Shown here piece after piece: positions 11,490-19,512 of a stretch of 64,000 nucleotides of DNA. Both the position numbers and the translations under genes were made by a program. Where the stretch lies: the IMG/VR virus record IMGVR_UViG_3300044640_001495, positions 186,001 through 250,000 of that record. One strand, written 5' to 3'. Origin of the DNA: a virus. Under the pieces are notes generated by a model. The model had not been told where the DNA came from. It was given only the letters and a program-made list of their open reading frames with translations, and searched no databases. The number at the start of each line of letters is the position of its first letter. The stretch's first letter is position 1.

Positions 11490-11927
11490 TTAGTAAATGA
11501 TTTTGTTTTCTCTATCAAAATCAAAAGTCATTCGTTCATTGATATTAAAAGGCAGATAGGTTATATCAGCTTCTATTCTTATTCCCATATCGGTGGAATC
11601 AATGCTTACTCCGTTGATTTCTATCCTAGGATCATAATTGATAATCTGTTCAACATCGTCTGTAATTAATTTTTTAACTTCTTCAGTAAATTGTTCAAAT
11701 AACAAATCCCATAACGCTGTGCCAAAATCAGGATTTTCTAATTTTTCACCTTTGCGAATATAAAAATGATTGATGATATCCTGTTTTACCAAATCGATGT
11801 CGTATAATTTAAATCCATTTTTGGATTCTTGAGAACTGAAACCTTTGTAGGTAAATGCGGTGTTGCCGCTGGTACCGGTACTGGCAGTTAACGCAGCCAC
11901 TGATTTTTTGTTATATATTTTTGCCAT
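11490..11927 (-). CDS. 25: baseplate wedge protein gp25 (GPW/gp25 family)
   Basis: The 145-residue protein has the gp25/GpW core: 'DIINHFYIRKGEKLENPDFG' followed by 'LWDLLFEQFTEE' around residues 50-85, then a beta-rich end with 'DPRIEINGVSID'. In T4 and in type VI secretion systems (TssE) this small protein sits in the wedge core and primes sheath assembly. The first ~30 residues are Ser/Thr/Gly-rich and look like an extension. The start lies 1 nt after the gp5 stop, so translation is probably coupled. Its place between gp5 and gp6 fits its role. Confidence 0.93.
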   Translation of the reverse strand: MAKIYNKKSVAALTASTGTSGNTAFTYKGFSSQESKNGFKLYDIDLVKQDIINHFYIRKGEKLENPDFGTALWDLLFEQFTEEVKKLITDDVEQIINYDPRIEINGVSIDSTDMGIRIEADITYLPFNINERMTFDFDRENKIIY

Positions 11928-11928
11928 T

Positions 11929-13428
11929 TTATGTATCCCTATCAGTGTTTTTTGGTGTTAGCAGTGTTGGGGCTTGATTCTCATGTAACGCCCAAGGTTC
12001 GTGCATGGGAATTCTTTTCATGATACTGTCTAATGTTCCTGCGGAGTATCGTTTTTTATTGCCCCAGGTTGAACTAGAACTAGTTTTAATATTAGCATGA
12101 GTTTTTAATGTAGAGGCCGGTGTGGCAGCTACTGCCAATCCAGAATTTAAATTAATGTTGCCTCCGTCAATATTAGTGTCTGATGATTTAATATTGGTTG
12201 CTCCGCCTGATGACAGTTTAGTTCCTGATCCGGAAACTAGATCGAATCCTGCACCGACAGTGATTTTCCCATTTTGAGCTGCAATTAAATTCAAATTGCC
12301 CACTGCTTCTATTTGGATGTTGCCTCCTGCGGCTTTTGTGTTGACATTTCTACCAGCTTCAAAATTTATATCTCTATCGGCTCTAATATTAACATCGTTT
12401 TCTGAATGTATGGATATGCTATCTTGTGCATATACATCAATTTTTCCATTGCTGGTCAGTTCAACCCATGCGGTGCCACGTGAATTGCCTATATAGATTA
12501 AGTCTTCACTGTTGTGTAACAATATCTGATGGCCAGTTCGTGTACGCAGTCTTACATATTCATTGTAAGGAATATTTGTATCACCTTTTTCTTTCTTAAG
12601 TGTATCTGCATAGTCTAAAGGTCCTTGGCCGGCTGGTTTTTTTCTTATGAATTGATCATCCCCGTCGTCAAAAACCAATTGGGTGCCACCTAATCTACTA
12701 ACAGGAACCGTTGATGGACTTTGTGCCTGCCGTTTACCAATAAACTGTTTTTTTGCATTGGGGCCTCTATCAAATGGCCCGGGGGTTGATATTCCAAATA
12801 CTGTGTTAGGAATGTTCCTTCTTGAAGTACTTGTGGTAGTTCCACGTACATCGTCTTCTAACAATCCCTGTTCTAAAAATACATCAGCAATAGGATGCAC
12901 CGGTTTTTTTATTTTATCAGTTTCTAAAGATTTATCTAGCGCATTGGTTTTTCTATTGATTTCTGCCACAGGAAGAGGCCGCGTGGTATCGTATTTTTTC
13001 TTTTGTTCTGGTGTCAGTTCAACCGCGGCGGAGCCTCCAATTGCGGGAATCATGTGATTCATAAATCTGCTGGGCACACAAGCAAACCAAAATCCTTCTG
13101 CAGTATTACCATCAACAAAAGCACACAGTACAGTGGTGCCAATTTCAGGAGTTGGAAACCACATGCCATAACTTTTTTGTGTGTCATTGTAATCAGTTTT
13201 ATTCAAGCCTAAATTTTCATACGCAGTGACTCCATAAAAAGGACTGGCATATCTTACTGTATATGTCTGACCTAGGTCGCCAATAGTATTTCCATTATCT
13301 CTTGATATTGACACTTCTAGTCCGCTCATAAATCCGGGATCCAAATATCCTACAACCTTGGCCATCATTATACCGGAGCCGATTTTTCCAGAGCTTTCAC
13401 TAACTGGGGTTCGTTTTTCAATAGACAT
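11929..13428 (-). CDS. 5: baseplate central spike protein gp5, without recognisable lysozyme domain
   Basis: The 499-residue protein has an N-terminal OB-fold-like region (about 15-130, including 'SYGMWFPTPEIGTTVLCAFV') and a long C-terminal part (about 290-430) beginning 'YVRLRTRTGHQILLHNSEDL' and continuing into 'SISIHSENDVNIRADRDI'-type repeats. This is the VgrG/gp5 spike beta-helix signature. gp5 trimers form the membrane-piercing needle under the hub. In T4 a lysozyme domain sits between these two parts; here residues ~135-290 are low-complexity linker with no T4-lysozyme pattern that I can see. The stop of the upstream gene and this ATG share one base (TAATG). Confidence 0.88.
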   Translation of the reverse strand: MSIEKRTPVSESSGKIGSGIMMAKVVGYLDPGFMSGLEVSISRDNGNTIGDLGQTYTVRYASPFYGVTAYENLGLNKTDYNDTQKSYGMWFPTPEIGTTVLCAFVDGNTAEGFWFACVPSRFMNHMIPAIGGSAAVELTPEQKKKYDTTRPLPVAEINRKTNALDKSLETDKIKKPVHPIADVFLEQGLLEDDVRGTTTSTSRRNIPNTVFGISTPGPFDRGPNAKKQFIGKRQAQSPSTVPVSRLGGTQLVFDDGDDQFIRKKPAGQGPLDYADTLKKEKGDTNIPYNEYVRLRTRTGHQILLHNSEDLIYIGNSRGTAWVELTSNGKIDVYAQDSISIHSENDVNIRADRDINFEAGRNVNTKAAGGNIQIEAVGNLNLIAAQNGKITVGAGFDLVSGSGTKLSSGGATNIKSSDTNIDGGNINLNSGLAVAATPASTLKTHANIKTSSSSTWGNKKRYSAGTLDSIMKRIPMHEPWALHENQAPTLLTPKNTDRDT

Positions 13429-15839
13429 TAGAAATTTAATCCTTGATCTTCATCATATTTTATACTATCATCTTCAGTATCAACTACAGTAGTTTTGGGA
13501 GGTTCTGGTTTGGTGGTATCATACAACATCTGTGACTGCTTGCTGATTGCTTCAGATCCATCAATGAAATCTTGTGGTTGTCCTAGCAGTCTACCCATAT
13601 TTAAAGTCTGTTGAAATGTGCCTCCGGAAAATTTACTAGTCACCCAATTGATTTTGTAAATTCCGCTGAAGGGACTGACCCATTCTCCTTTAGGGAAATT
13701 GTAGAGACCACCTTTACCATTAGTTCCAAGATTGGGTTCTACGGGACTTCTCCAAGATAGATACACATATATTTCACTGCTTTCCCAACTCATGGTAGCA
13801 TCTGCAGTGACCTGTCTGTTTGGACCAGGCTCGGCAAAATAATTGCTGTTAATCCCGCTGTCAGATATGAAAAAAGGATCTCCTAGAATATCAATATCAA
13901 CAAGGGTAAGATCCTTGCTGCCATTCAAAAAAGCATTATTAAATGCATCTGCCACCATTTGTTCTGCAGTTTTATCGCCAGATGCCGAACTGGTTTTTAT
14001 GCTATAATCCGGTTTCACTGACGCACCGCCTGTGACTGCTGATACTCCGCTTACTGCCTCGCCTGTTTGCACCACGGCTTGATTTTTTTGTTCATCTGCT
14101 CCTGTCTGTATGTCTTTGTTGGCTATGGCAGCATTTTTGTTCGGCGGTTTAGGCATTTGACCTTGATACCATAATGCATTAAGTGTGATGTCGAATTTTA
14201 ACAAATCGTTATTTGTACCGGTGTAGATGTAATCGTAACGTTTGGCAATAATTTTGCTTAACTGGCCCTGGCCGGCCGGAGCAGCTGAAGGATTTTTTAT
14301 TATGCCTGCATTCACTTTATAAGGCACAACTCTATAGATGTATTTCTTTGCACGAACATTTCTTTTGGTATCATATCCCAGTAGTTGTATCTGACAATCT
14401 AGTCTATACCACTCAACTTGACCGTTTTCATCAATTGCTTCTGGTTTGATAGCATCTTCAGCAAATTTAGAACTTAGAATAATTCGATTAATTACTTCAC
14501 TAACTTTTGTCGTTTTTTGAGGGAAGGTGAACAATCTTAAATTAGTATCGATTGACATTTTCTCTTTAATTACTTTCTTTCCATCTTCATCAAGTACATC
14601 ACTTTCATATTTGTAAACATAGTTTCCGCCAGATGTAGCATCAAACCCCATGGTGTTGGTATCACTGCCGATTCGCCCTGATCCAAAATCTAATTGAACT
14701 TCATCTTTAGTATCACTGATCTTTGTTTCTGCGGGTTTGTTGGGATCGGCAGTGGCTTTTAACACTTCGGTGGCATTTGTAGATTTAATTACACCTATAT
14801 CATCTGAAGAATCTTTTGGAAATACAATTTGATATATATCTGCTAGATCCTGCTGGTCAGATTTGACCAAATCTTGTTGTATTCTATTTAGAGCATTGGT
14901 TAGGCTTCTTGAACCAGATGCCAATACACTCTTAACTGTTTCTCCTGTTATAGAAATGTCGCTGGGTAATATATTGACTAGATCACTGAAACCGCTGAAG
15001 TGCAGGGGCATAGCGACCACTGAATATTTGCTGCCACCTTCGTCAACTTTAAAGTTAATTTCATTTATTCTAATGGTAAAAAATCTAGTTAATTTAGCTG
15101 TTGATGCCAGCATGGCTCCGTTGTCCTTCATCCCTTTAAATTCTAACACTAGAAGGTAAGGAGTTTCTACTAGATAACTAGGATATCCCGCATTTACTGC
15201 TGCAACTTTCATGCTTTGTAAAAACATCCCCATTGAATACGGTTCGTACACATCGAATGTAATGTTACAATTATTGGTATTTCCTTCTTTAGCCCCTGGT
15301 GCCAAATTGTGTTTCATAGAGAAGTTGTCAATGAAATATTCTGGAGCACCATTCACTGTATTGGTTCTTCGTGCATCATAACGGCCTGCTGATGATAGAA
15401 TTACATTTGATAATCTTGTGGGATTATTTCTGTATAAATCCGGATTGTTAAATTCGTTGGGAGTAAGGCAAGACAGCGTCCAGAGAGGAGAATATGAAGC
15501 AAACTGTTCCAGTATATTTTGATAAGGCGGTCCTCCTGCTATAGGTTTCAAAAATGATACAGCAAGCGGTGGAAGTTTTGTAGGATCAGGTTCCCATGAT
15601 TTTATTTTATCTATGGCAATAGTGGCACCTTGAGAAAATGCATTGGTAACTTGTCTGGCTGTTCCGGTTACTGTGCTTATGGCATTAGTTACCTGTGAAA
15701 TAGGATTACCATCTGGCTTGACAAAAGATTCTATTTTATTACCAATGTCTCTAAAACTAGGTGGGCTTGTTTGAGTATAGGCCGACCCTAGTCTAGCATA
15801 TTTTTCTGTTGGAGTTTCACCTGAACCAAAAATTGACAT
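13428..15839 (-). CDS. large baseplate hub-like structural protein (possible gp27 counterpart)
   Basis: This 803-residue protein sits between gp53 and gp5. Residues ~95-330 are beta-rich ('SPLWTLSCLTPNEFNNPDLY', 'TFDVYEPYSMGMFLQSM'). A middle part around 440-560 has 'EWYRLDCQIQLLGYDTKRN' and 'VVPYKVNAG', and the C-terminal ~150 residues include 'EIYVYLSWRSPVEPNLGT' and 'GIYKINWVTSKFSGGTF'. An Ala/Thr/Gly linker lies at about 580-640. I do not recognise a T4 protein by sequence. The position directly before gp5 and the size suggest the hub torus that holds the spike, the role of T4 gp27 (about 390 residues). That is inference. The start follows the gp53 stop by 1 nt. Confidence 0.75.
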   Translation of the reverse strand: MSIFGSGETPTEKYARLGSAYTQTSPPSFRDIGNKIESFVKPDGNPISQVTNAISTVTGTARQVTNAFSQGATIAIDKIKSWEPDPTKLPPLAVSFLKPIAGGPPYQNILEQFASYSPLWTLSCLTPNEFNNPDLYRNNPTRLSNVILSSAGRYDARRTNTVNGAPEYFIDNFSMKHNLAPGAKEGNTNNCNITFDVYEPYSMGMFLQSMKVAAVNAGYPSYLVETPYLLVLEFKGMKDNGAMLASTAKLTRFFTIRINEINFKVDEGGSKYSVVAMPLHFSGFSDLVNILPSDISITGETVKSVLASGSRSLTNALNRIQQDLVKSDQQDLADIYQIVFPKDSSDDIGVIKSTNATEVLKATADPNKPAETKISDTKDEVQLDFGSGRIGSDTNTMGFDATSGGNYVYKYESDVLDEDGKKVIKEKMSIDTNLRLFTFPQKTTKVSEVINRIILSSKFAEDAIKPEAIDENGQVEWYRLDCQIQLLGYDTKRNVRAKKYIYRVVPYKVNAGIIKNPSAAPAGQGQLSKIIAKRYDYIYTGTNNDLLKFDITLNALWYQGQMPKPPNKNAAIANKDIQTGADEQKNQAVVQTGEAVSGVSAVTGGASVKPDYSIKTSSASGDKTAEQMVADAFNNAFLNGSKDLTLVDIDILGDPFFISDSGINSNYFAEPGPNRQVTADATMSWESSEIYVYLSWRSPVEPNLGTNGKGGLYNFPKGEWVSPFSGIYKINWVTSKFSGGTFQQTLNMGRLLGQPQDFIDGSEAISKQSQMLYDTTKPEPPKTTVVDTEDDSIKYDEDQGLNF

Positions 15840-15840
15840 T

Positions 15841-16140
15841 TTAAATTCCGATATATTTTTCTATATTTGATTTTTTTGGGCAGAATATAACGGTTCCCGG
15901 AACAAAATCAAAAATTGGATCTTTTATAGTTTCCATATTTCTTTGCGTAAACACCCACCATAGTTTGGCATTACCATAAAGATCAAATGCCAATAAGTCA
16001 GGACGATGTCGGTATTGTGTTTCTATAATATAACGATAATCATCTGCCTCTGAAGGCACAGGTCGAATAGTTAATAATTCTAAATAAAAATTATTTTCTT
16101 TTGTTGTATAATAGGGTGATGCTCGATTATATGAAGCCAT
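15841..16140 (-). CDS. 53: baseplate wedge protein gp53
   Basis: The 99-residue protein is recognised as gp53 by the block 'LLAFDLYGNAKLWWVFTQRN' followed by 'IKDPIFDFVPGTVIFCP', a LysM-like fold found in gp53 homologues. gp53 holds the wedges together around the hub and completes the baseplate ring. It is shorter than T4 gp53 (about 196 residues), keeping mainly the LysM-like core. The ATG shares a base with the gp48 stop (TAATG), so the two are probably translationally coupled. Confidence 0.9.
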   Translation of the reverse strand: MASYNRASPYYTTKENNFYLELLTIRPVPSEADDYRYIIETQYRHRPDLLAFDLYGNAKLWWVFTQRNMETIKDPIFDFVPGTVIFCPKKSNIEKYIGI

Positions 16141-17510
16141 TAGATGTATCCTTGGCCGCCAACAATTTGACCGTTGGCGTAACTTTTGAGATTGAATTGT
16201 CTTAATCTTGTTCTATTATAAATTGGCGCTACTGTTACCGATATAGTGCTCATTATAGGCACCCACGTTGGTGCTCCACCTTTAGGAGTATACTTGATAT
16301 AACTTGTATCATCTTTGAAATCAACTGAAAAACTTTTTACAATTACAGGAACATTATTAAAAACTCTTGCACCGTATCCAGTGAGGTTACAGATAATAGG
16401 CGGATTGCCTACGTTTTCGCCCGAACCAAAAAACATCTTGGTGGCTGTTTTTAAAAACGTAGTTCCCTCAATCCAATATTGTGCATCAAGTTCATTTTCT
16501 ACTGAGAACTCTCCAGAAATTTGTATATCATCAACCTGACTGTTCTTATAGGCATAGAATGGTTGTATATTATGGATTGGCTCTATCTGAGTATAGTTGG
16601 CCTTGGAAGATACTGTGATGTTTGGAAGATAAGGAAAAACAAAACCATTGGTGTCCACAAGTCTATTGAATGCTGTGCCAAACAATCCAAAATTGCAATT
16701 TATTCTCACACGCCAATCATTTACTGCGCCCGGCTTTAACTCGACAAACGATCCTTGTTGGGTAAATAATTCAGCACCGCTAGGAAGATTCTTACCTCTG
16801 GCCATACTTAAAAGATTGTTTACCATTCCTGCTGCACCTGATACTTTACCGGCAAGTGCAGCAATACCACCACCTAACCCGCCACTGGCCAATCCTAATT
16901 TGTCTAAACTTGCCCCTATCGCAGCACCAACATTACTGATACCACCAGCAATACCACCTACTTGGCCAGCAACACCGCCAAGTGCTCCGGCGACTCCCGA
17001 AATTGCACTAGTAGCATTTGAGGCTAGTCCTTGTAGAGCACCTCCAATGCCTGTGGCATTTGACGCAAGGCTCTGTACTGTGCTGTTGATACCGCCTAGA
17101 GCACCGGTGACTCCAGCCAGTGCTCCTTTGGCATCATTAGCAAGATTTCCTGCTGCGGCTGTGAACCCGTTTAGACCTGTACCTATTTCTCCGCTCAAAC
17201 GGCCAACGGTGGCATCTAAATTTGATTTTAATGAAGCAAAATTTTCGGGAGCTTTTTTAATCGCTGCTGCGGCATCATTGGCCGCAGCTTCAACTTGTGT
17301 TGACACATTTGCAACCAATCTTGCTAAAGGATTACTGTTAGGTCCCGAAGAAGCTGTTAATGCACCCCCACCAAATGCTGCCGTTAATTTTTCATTAATG
17401 CCTCTGTTGTTAGCAACCTGTTCAGCCGTGATACCTTCAGGATCGCCGCTGGCTCGGTTGATTCGTGCAGCTTCTTGTGCTGGAGTTTCAGGATAAGAGT
17501 TACGTGCCAT
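16140..17510 (-). CDS. 48: baseplate tail-tube cap gp48
   Basis: The C-terminal ~215 residues match gp48: 'DWRVRINCNFGLFGTAFNRL', 'GFVFPYLPNITVSSKANY', 'ISGEFSVENELDAQYWIEGT' and 'PVIVKSFSVDFKDDTSYI'. gp48 caps the hub and starts the tail tube. The N-terminal ~240 residues are Gly/Ala-rich with repeated 'GALGG..' and 'GIAGG' units, unlike T4 gp48 (about 364 residues). I chose the ATG at 17510; an in-frame TTG at 17519 lies closer to an AAGGA sequence and could be the true start, adding three residues. This is the first gene of the minus-strand tail operon; an AATAAATA late-promoter octamer lies 29 nt upstream. Confidence 0.87.
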   Translation of the reverse strand: MARNSYPETPAQEAARINRASGDPEGITAEQVANNRGINEKLTAAFGGGALTASSGPNSNPLARLVANVSTQVEAAANDAAAAIKKAPENFASLKSNLDATVGRLSGEIGTGLNGFTAAAGNLANDAKGALAGVTGALGGINSTVQSLASNATGIGGALQGLASNATSAISGVAGALGGVAGQVGGIAGGISNVGAAIGASLDKLGLASGGLGGGIAALAGKVSGAAGMVNNLLSMARGKNLPSGAELFTQQGSFVELKPGAVNDWRVRINCNFGLFGTAFNRLVDTNGFVFPYLPNITVSSKANYTQIEPIHNIQPFYAYKNSQVDDIQISGEFSVENELDAQYWIEGTTFLKTATKMFFGSGENVGNPPIICNLTGYGARVFNNVPVIVKSFSVDFKDDTSYIKYTPKGGAPTWVPIMSTISVTVAPIYNRTRLRQFNLKSYANGQIVGGQGYI

Positions 17511-17538
17511 TTTGAGCAAATTTCCTTGTCATATAGAC

Positions 17539-17546
17539 TATTTATT
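17539..17546 (-). promoter_or_regulatory. late promoter octamer for the tail operon
   Basis: On the minus strand the octamer reads AATAAATA, one change from the T4 late promoter TATAAATA read by gp55. It lies 29 nt upstream of the gp48 ATG, so a transcript starting a few bases after it would have a short leader. The placement at the head of the divergent tail operon supports it; activity is inferred. Confidence 0.55.
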
Positions 17547-17593
17547 ATTGACAAAATGTGCTATTATATTAATAACCGGAGAATTCTAAAACA

Positions 17594-18460
17594 ATGACAA
17601 TAATTACGCAGCCTCCTAAGATCAAGTATCTTACCAACAAGGATCTACTAAAAGAAATACATCTCAGCAAGAATACCTATTGCACCTACAGCGATCCTGC
17701 ATACAGTGACTATGATTTAATCATCCCAAATTTGTCTAAAATCAATATTAGAACAATTGCCGATGCCAAGAGAAATCGTGCCATCAAGATGGGTAAAAAA
17801 GCCCACGAACTTGCACAGTCAGGTGGTAAAAAGTTTCCTGCCAAAGATTACGAAGTTGACTACAAAAAAATCCTTAAAACTGATGTGGTGTTTAGAGTCA
17901 TGACCTTTGAACATGTGCCGCTTGCACCAGGAAGAAAAAAGACCTTGAAGAATACCGCAGATAGTCATGAGAAGGTGAATTTTCCTCCTTTCCAACACTG
18001 GAAGTTTGATGAAAATGACAATCTTATATTGGTGGGTAAAAGTCATTGGAAAGGTGATTTTGTTACTGGCTCCTTTAACAAAGAGCATGGACAAATGACT
18101 AACAATCTAGCCCGCATGTTCTTAAAATTATGTGAGCGGTATGCAACTAGAGGCAACGTGCGTGGCTACACTTATAATGACGAAATGCGTGGACAGGCTA
18201 TTCTACAGCTAACTCAGATTGGTCTACAGTTTGACGAATCAAAATCTGACAATCCGTTTGCCTACTACACGGCTGCTGTTACAAATTCATTCGTTAGAAT
18301 TATCAACATTGAAAAACGTAATCAAAATATTCGTGATGATATTTTAGAAATCAATGGCATGAATCCATCATGGACAAGACAGAATGCTTCGGGTAAGCCA
18401 GGTGGCGGATACGGACCAGTTAGTACTGCACCAGTAGACGGGGGTGGAGATTGGGATTGA
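17594..18460 (+). CDS. 55: late-promoter sigma factor gp55
   Basis: The 288-residue protein is recognised as gp55 by its C-terminal ~110 residues: 'NNLARMFLKLCERYATRGNV' and then 'GYTYNDEMRGQAILQLTQIG' with 'SDNPFAYYTAAVTNSFVRII', the sigma region 2-like helices of the T4 late sigma factor. gp55 replaces the host sigma factor on RNA polymerase and, with the clamp and gp33, reads TATAAATA-type promoters. T4 gp55 is 185 residues; the extra length is an N-terminal basic region (about 1-165), and the C-terminus is a Gly-rich tail. GGAG at 17579-17582 is the likely ribosome site. It leads the recombination genes gp47 and gp46. Confidence 0.9.
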   Translation: MTIITQPPKIKYLTNKDLLKEIHLSKNTYCTYSDPAYSDYDLIIPNLSKINIRTIADAKRNRAIKMGKKAHELAQSGGKKFPAKDYEVDYKKILKTDVVFRVMTFEHVPLAPGRKKTLKNTADSHEKVNFPPFQHWKFDENDNLILVGKSHWKGDFVTGSFNKEHGQMTNNLARMFLKLCERYATRGNVRGYTYNDEMRGQAILQLTQIGLQFDESKSDNPFAYYTAAVTNSFVRIINIEKRNQNIRDDILEINGMNPSWTRQNASGKPGGGYGPVSTAPVDGGGDWD

Positions 18461-18467
18461 CCTAGTG

Positions 18468-18486
18468 ATTGTAAATGTGTTACAAT
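18468..18486 (+). promoter_or_regulatory. inverted repeat between gp55 and gp47
   Basis: ATTGTAA, a 5-nt spacer and TTACAAT form a perfect 7-bp inverted repeat in the 41-nt gap, ending 16 nt before the gp47 ATG. The right arm contains TACAAT, a possible -10 element, so it may be an operator or a small hairpin. No U-tract follows, so it is not a terminator. Confidence 0.35.
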
Positions 18487-18501
18487 AACTAAGGAGATTC
18501 T

Positions 18502-19512
18502 ATGTCATTATTCAAAAAAGTAGCCTGCTTCACTGATATTCATTTCGGATTAAAATCAGGAAGTCGTACGCATAACCAAGACTGCGAAGATTTCGTCTCG
18601 TGGTTTTGTGATGTTGCCAAACAGGAAAACTGCGAAACTGCAATTTTCCTCGGCGATTGGCATCACAATAGAAACACCACTGATGTTTCGACTATGAACT
18701 ATACAGTTTCTAATCTAGAGAAGCTGAGCCAATCATTTGAAAAAGTCTATTTCATTCTAGGCAATCACGACTTGTTCTATAAAGACAAGCGTGAAATTAA
18801 TTCTATTGAATTCATGCGTCTGTTTCCTAATATTATTCCTGTTAGAGAACGACTTACTCAAGGCGATGTAACTATTATGCCTTGGCTAGTAGGCGACGAG
18901 TGGAAAACTATTCCGGACATCAAAAGCCGGTATCTGTTTGGTCACTTGGAACTGCCCAGCTTCTACATGAACGCCATGGTACAGATGCCGGATCACGGAA
19001 CTATTCAATCGGGTCACTTTGCCAATCAAGAATATGTGTTCACTGGGCACTTTCATAAGCGACAAAACAATAGAAATATACATTATATCGGTAATGCATT
19101 TCCTCACAACTATGCCGATGCTGGAGATGACGACCGCGGCATGATGATGTTAGAGTGGGGTGGCAAGCCTGAGTTTCGTACTTGGACTGCTCAACCTGTT
19201 TATCGCACTTTCAAACTGAGTCAAATTATTGATAAACCGGACGAGCTCCTAAGAGAAAAGATGCATTGCCGTGTTACCATTGACCTCCCTATCAGTTTTG
19301 AAGAAGCAAACTTTATCAAAGAAACATTCATGCCGCAATACAAATTGCGTGAGCTTATGTTGATTCCAGAAAAAGTTGAAGTAGATGCACAATCTACTCC
19401 TATTGATATCAACTTCGAATCAGTTGATACCATTGTGATGAATCAAATTAATGCCATTGACAGTGATACCTTTGACAAGGCCATGCTGTTGGAGATCTAC
19501 AATAACCTATGA
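18502..19512 (+). CDS. 47: recombination endonuclease subunit gp47 (SbcD/Mre11-like)
   Basis: The 336-residue protein carries the calcineurin-type phosphoesterase motifs in order: D-x-H at 'FTDIHFG' (D12, H14), 'GDWHHN' (D52), 'LGNHD' near residue 90, and 'GHFHKR' near 180, the last two being metal ligands. With gp46 it forms the Mre11-Rad50-type complex that resects DNA ends for recombination-dependent replication. AAGGAG precedes the ATG. The 3' end overlaps gp46 by 4 nt (ATGA), the usual pairing of these subunits. Confidence 0.95.
   Translation: MSLFKKVACFTDIHFGLKSGSRTHNQDCEDFVSWFCDVAKQENCETAIFLGDWHHNRNTTDVSTMNYTVSNLEKLSQSFEKVYFILGNHDLFYKDKREINSIEFMRLFPNIIPVRERLTQGDVTIMPWLVGDEWKTIPDIKSRYLFGHLELPSFYMNAMVQMPDHGTIQSGHFANQEYVFTGHFHKRQNNRNIHYIGNAFPHNYADAGDDDRGMMMLEWGGKPEFRTWTAQPVYRTFKLSQIIDKPDELLREKMHCRVTIDLPISFEEANFIKETFMPQYKLRELMLIPEKVEVDAQSTPIDINFESVDTIVMNQINAIDSDTFDKAMLLEIYNNL

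Noticed and set aside
16648-17496. 282-residue plus-strand frame
   Set aside because: Shadow of gp48: it is antisense to the Gly/Ala-rich part, whose codons rarely make stops on the other strand.
17548-17575. Host-type promoter for gp55 (TTGACA with TAATAA at 16 nt)
   Set aside because: The -35 is perfect but the -10 is poor, so it was not listed as a feature; an early promoter in this gap remains possible.
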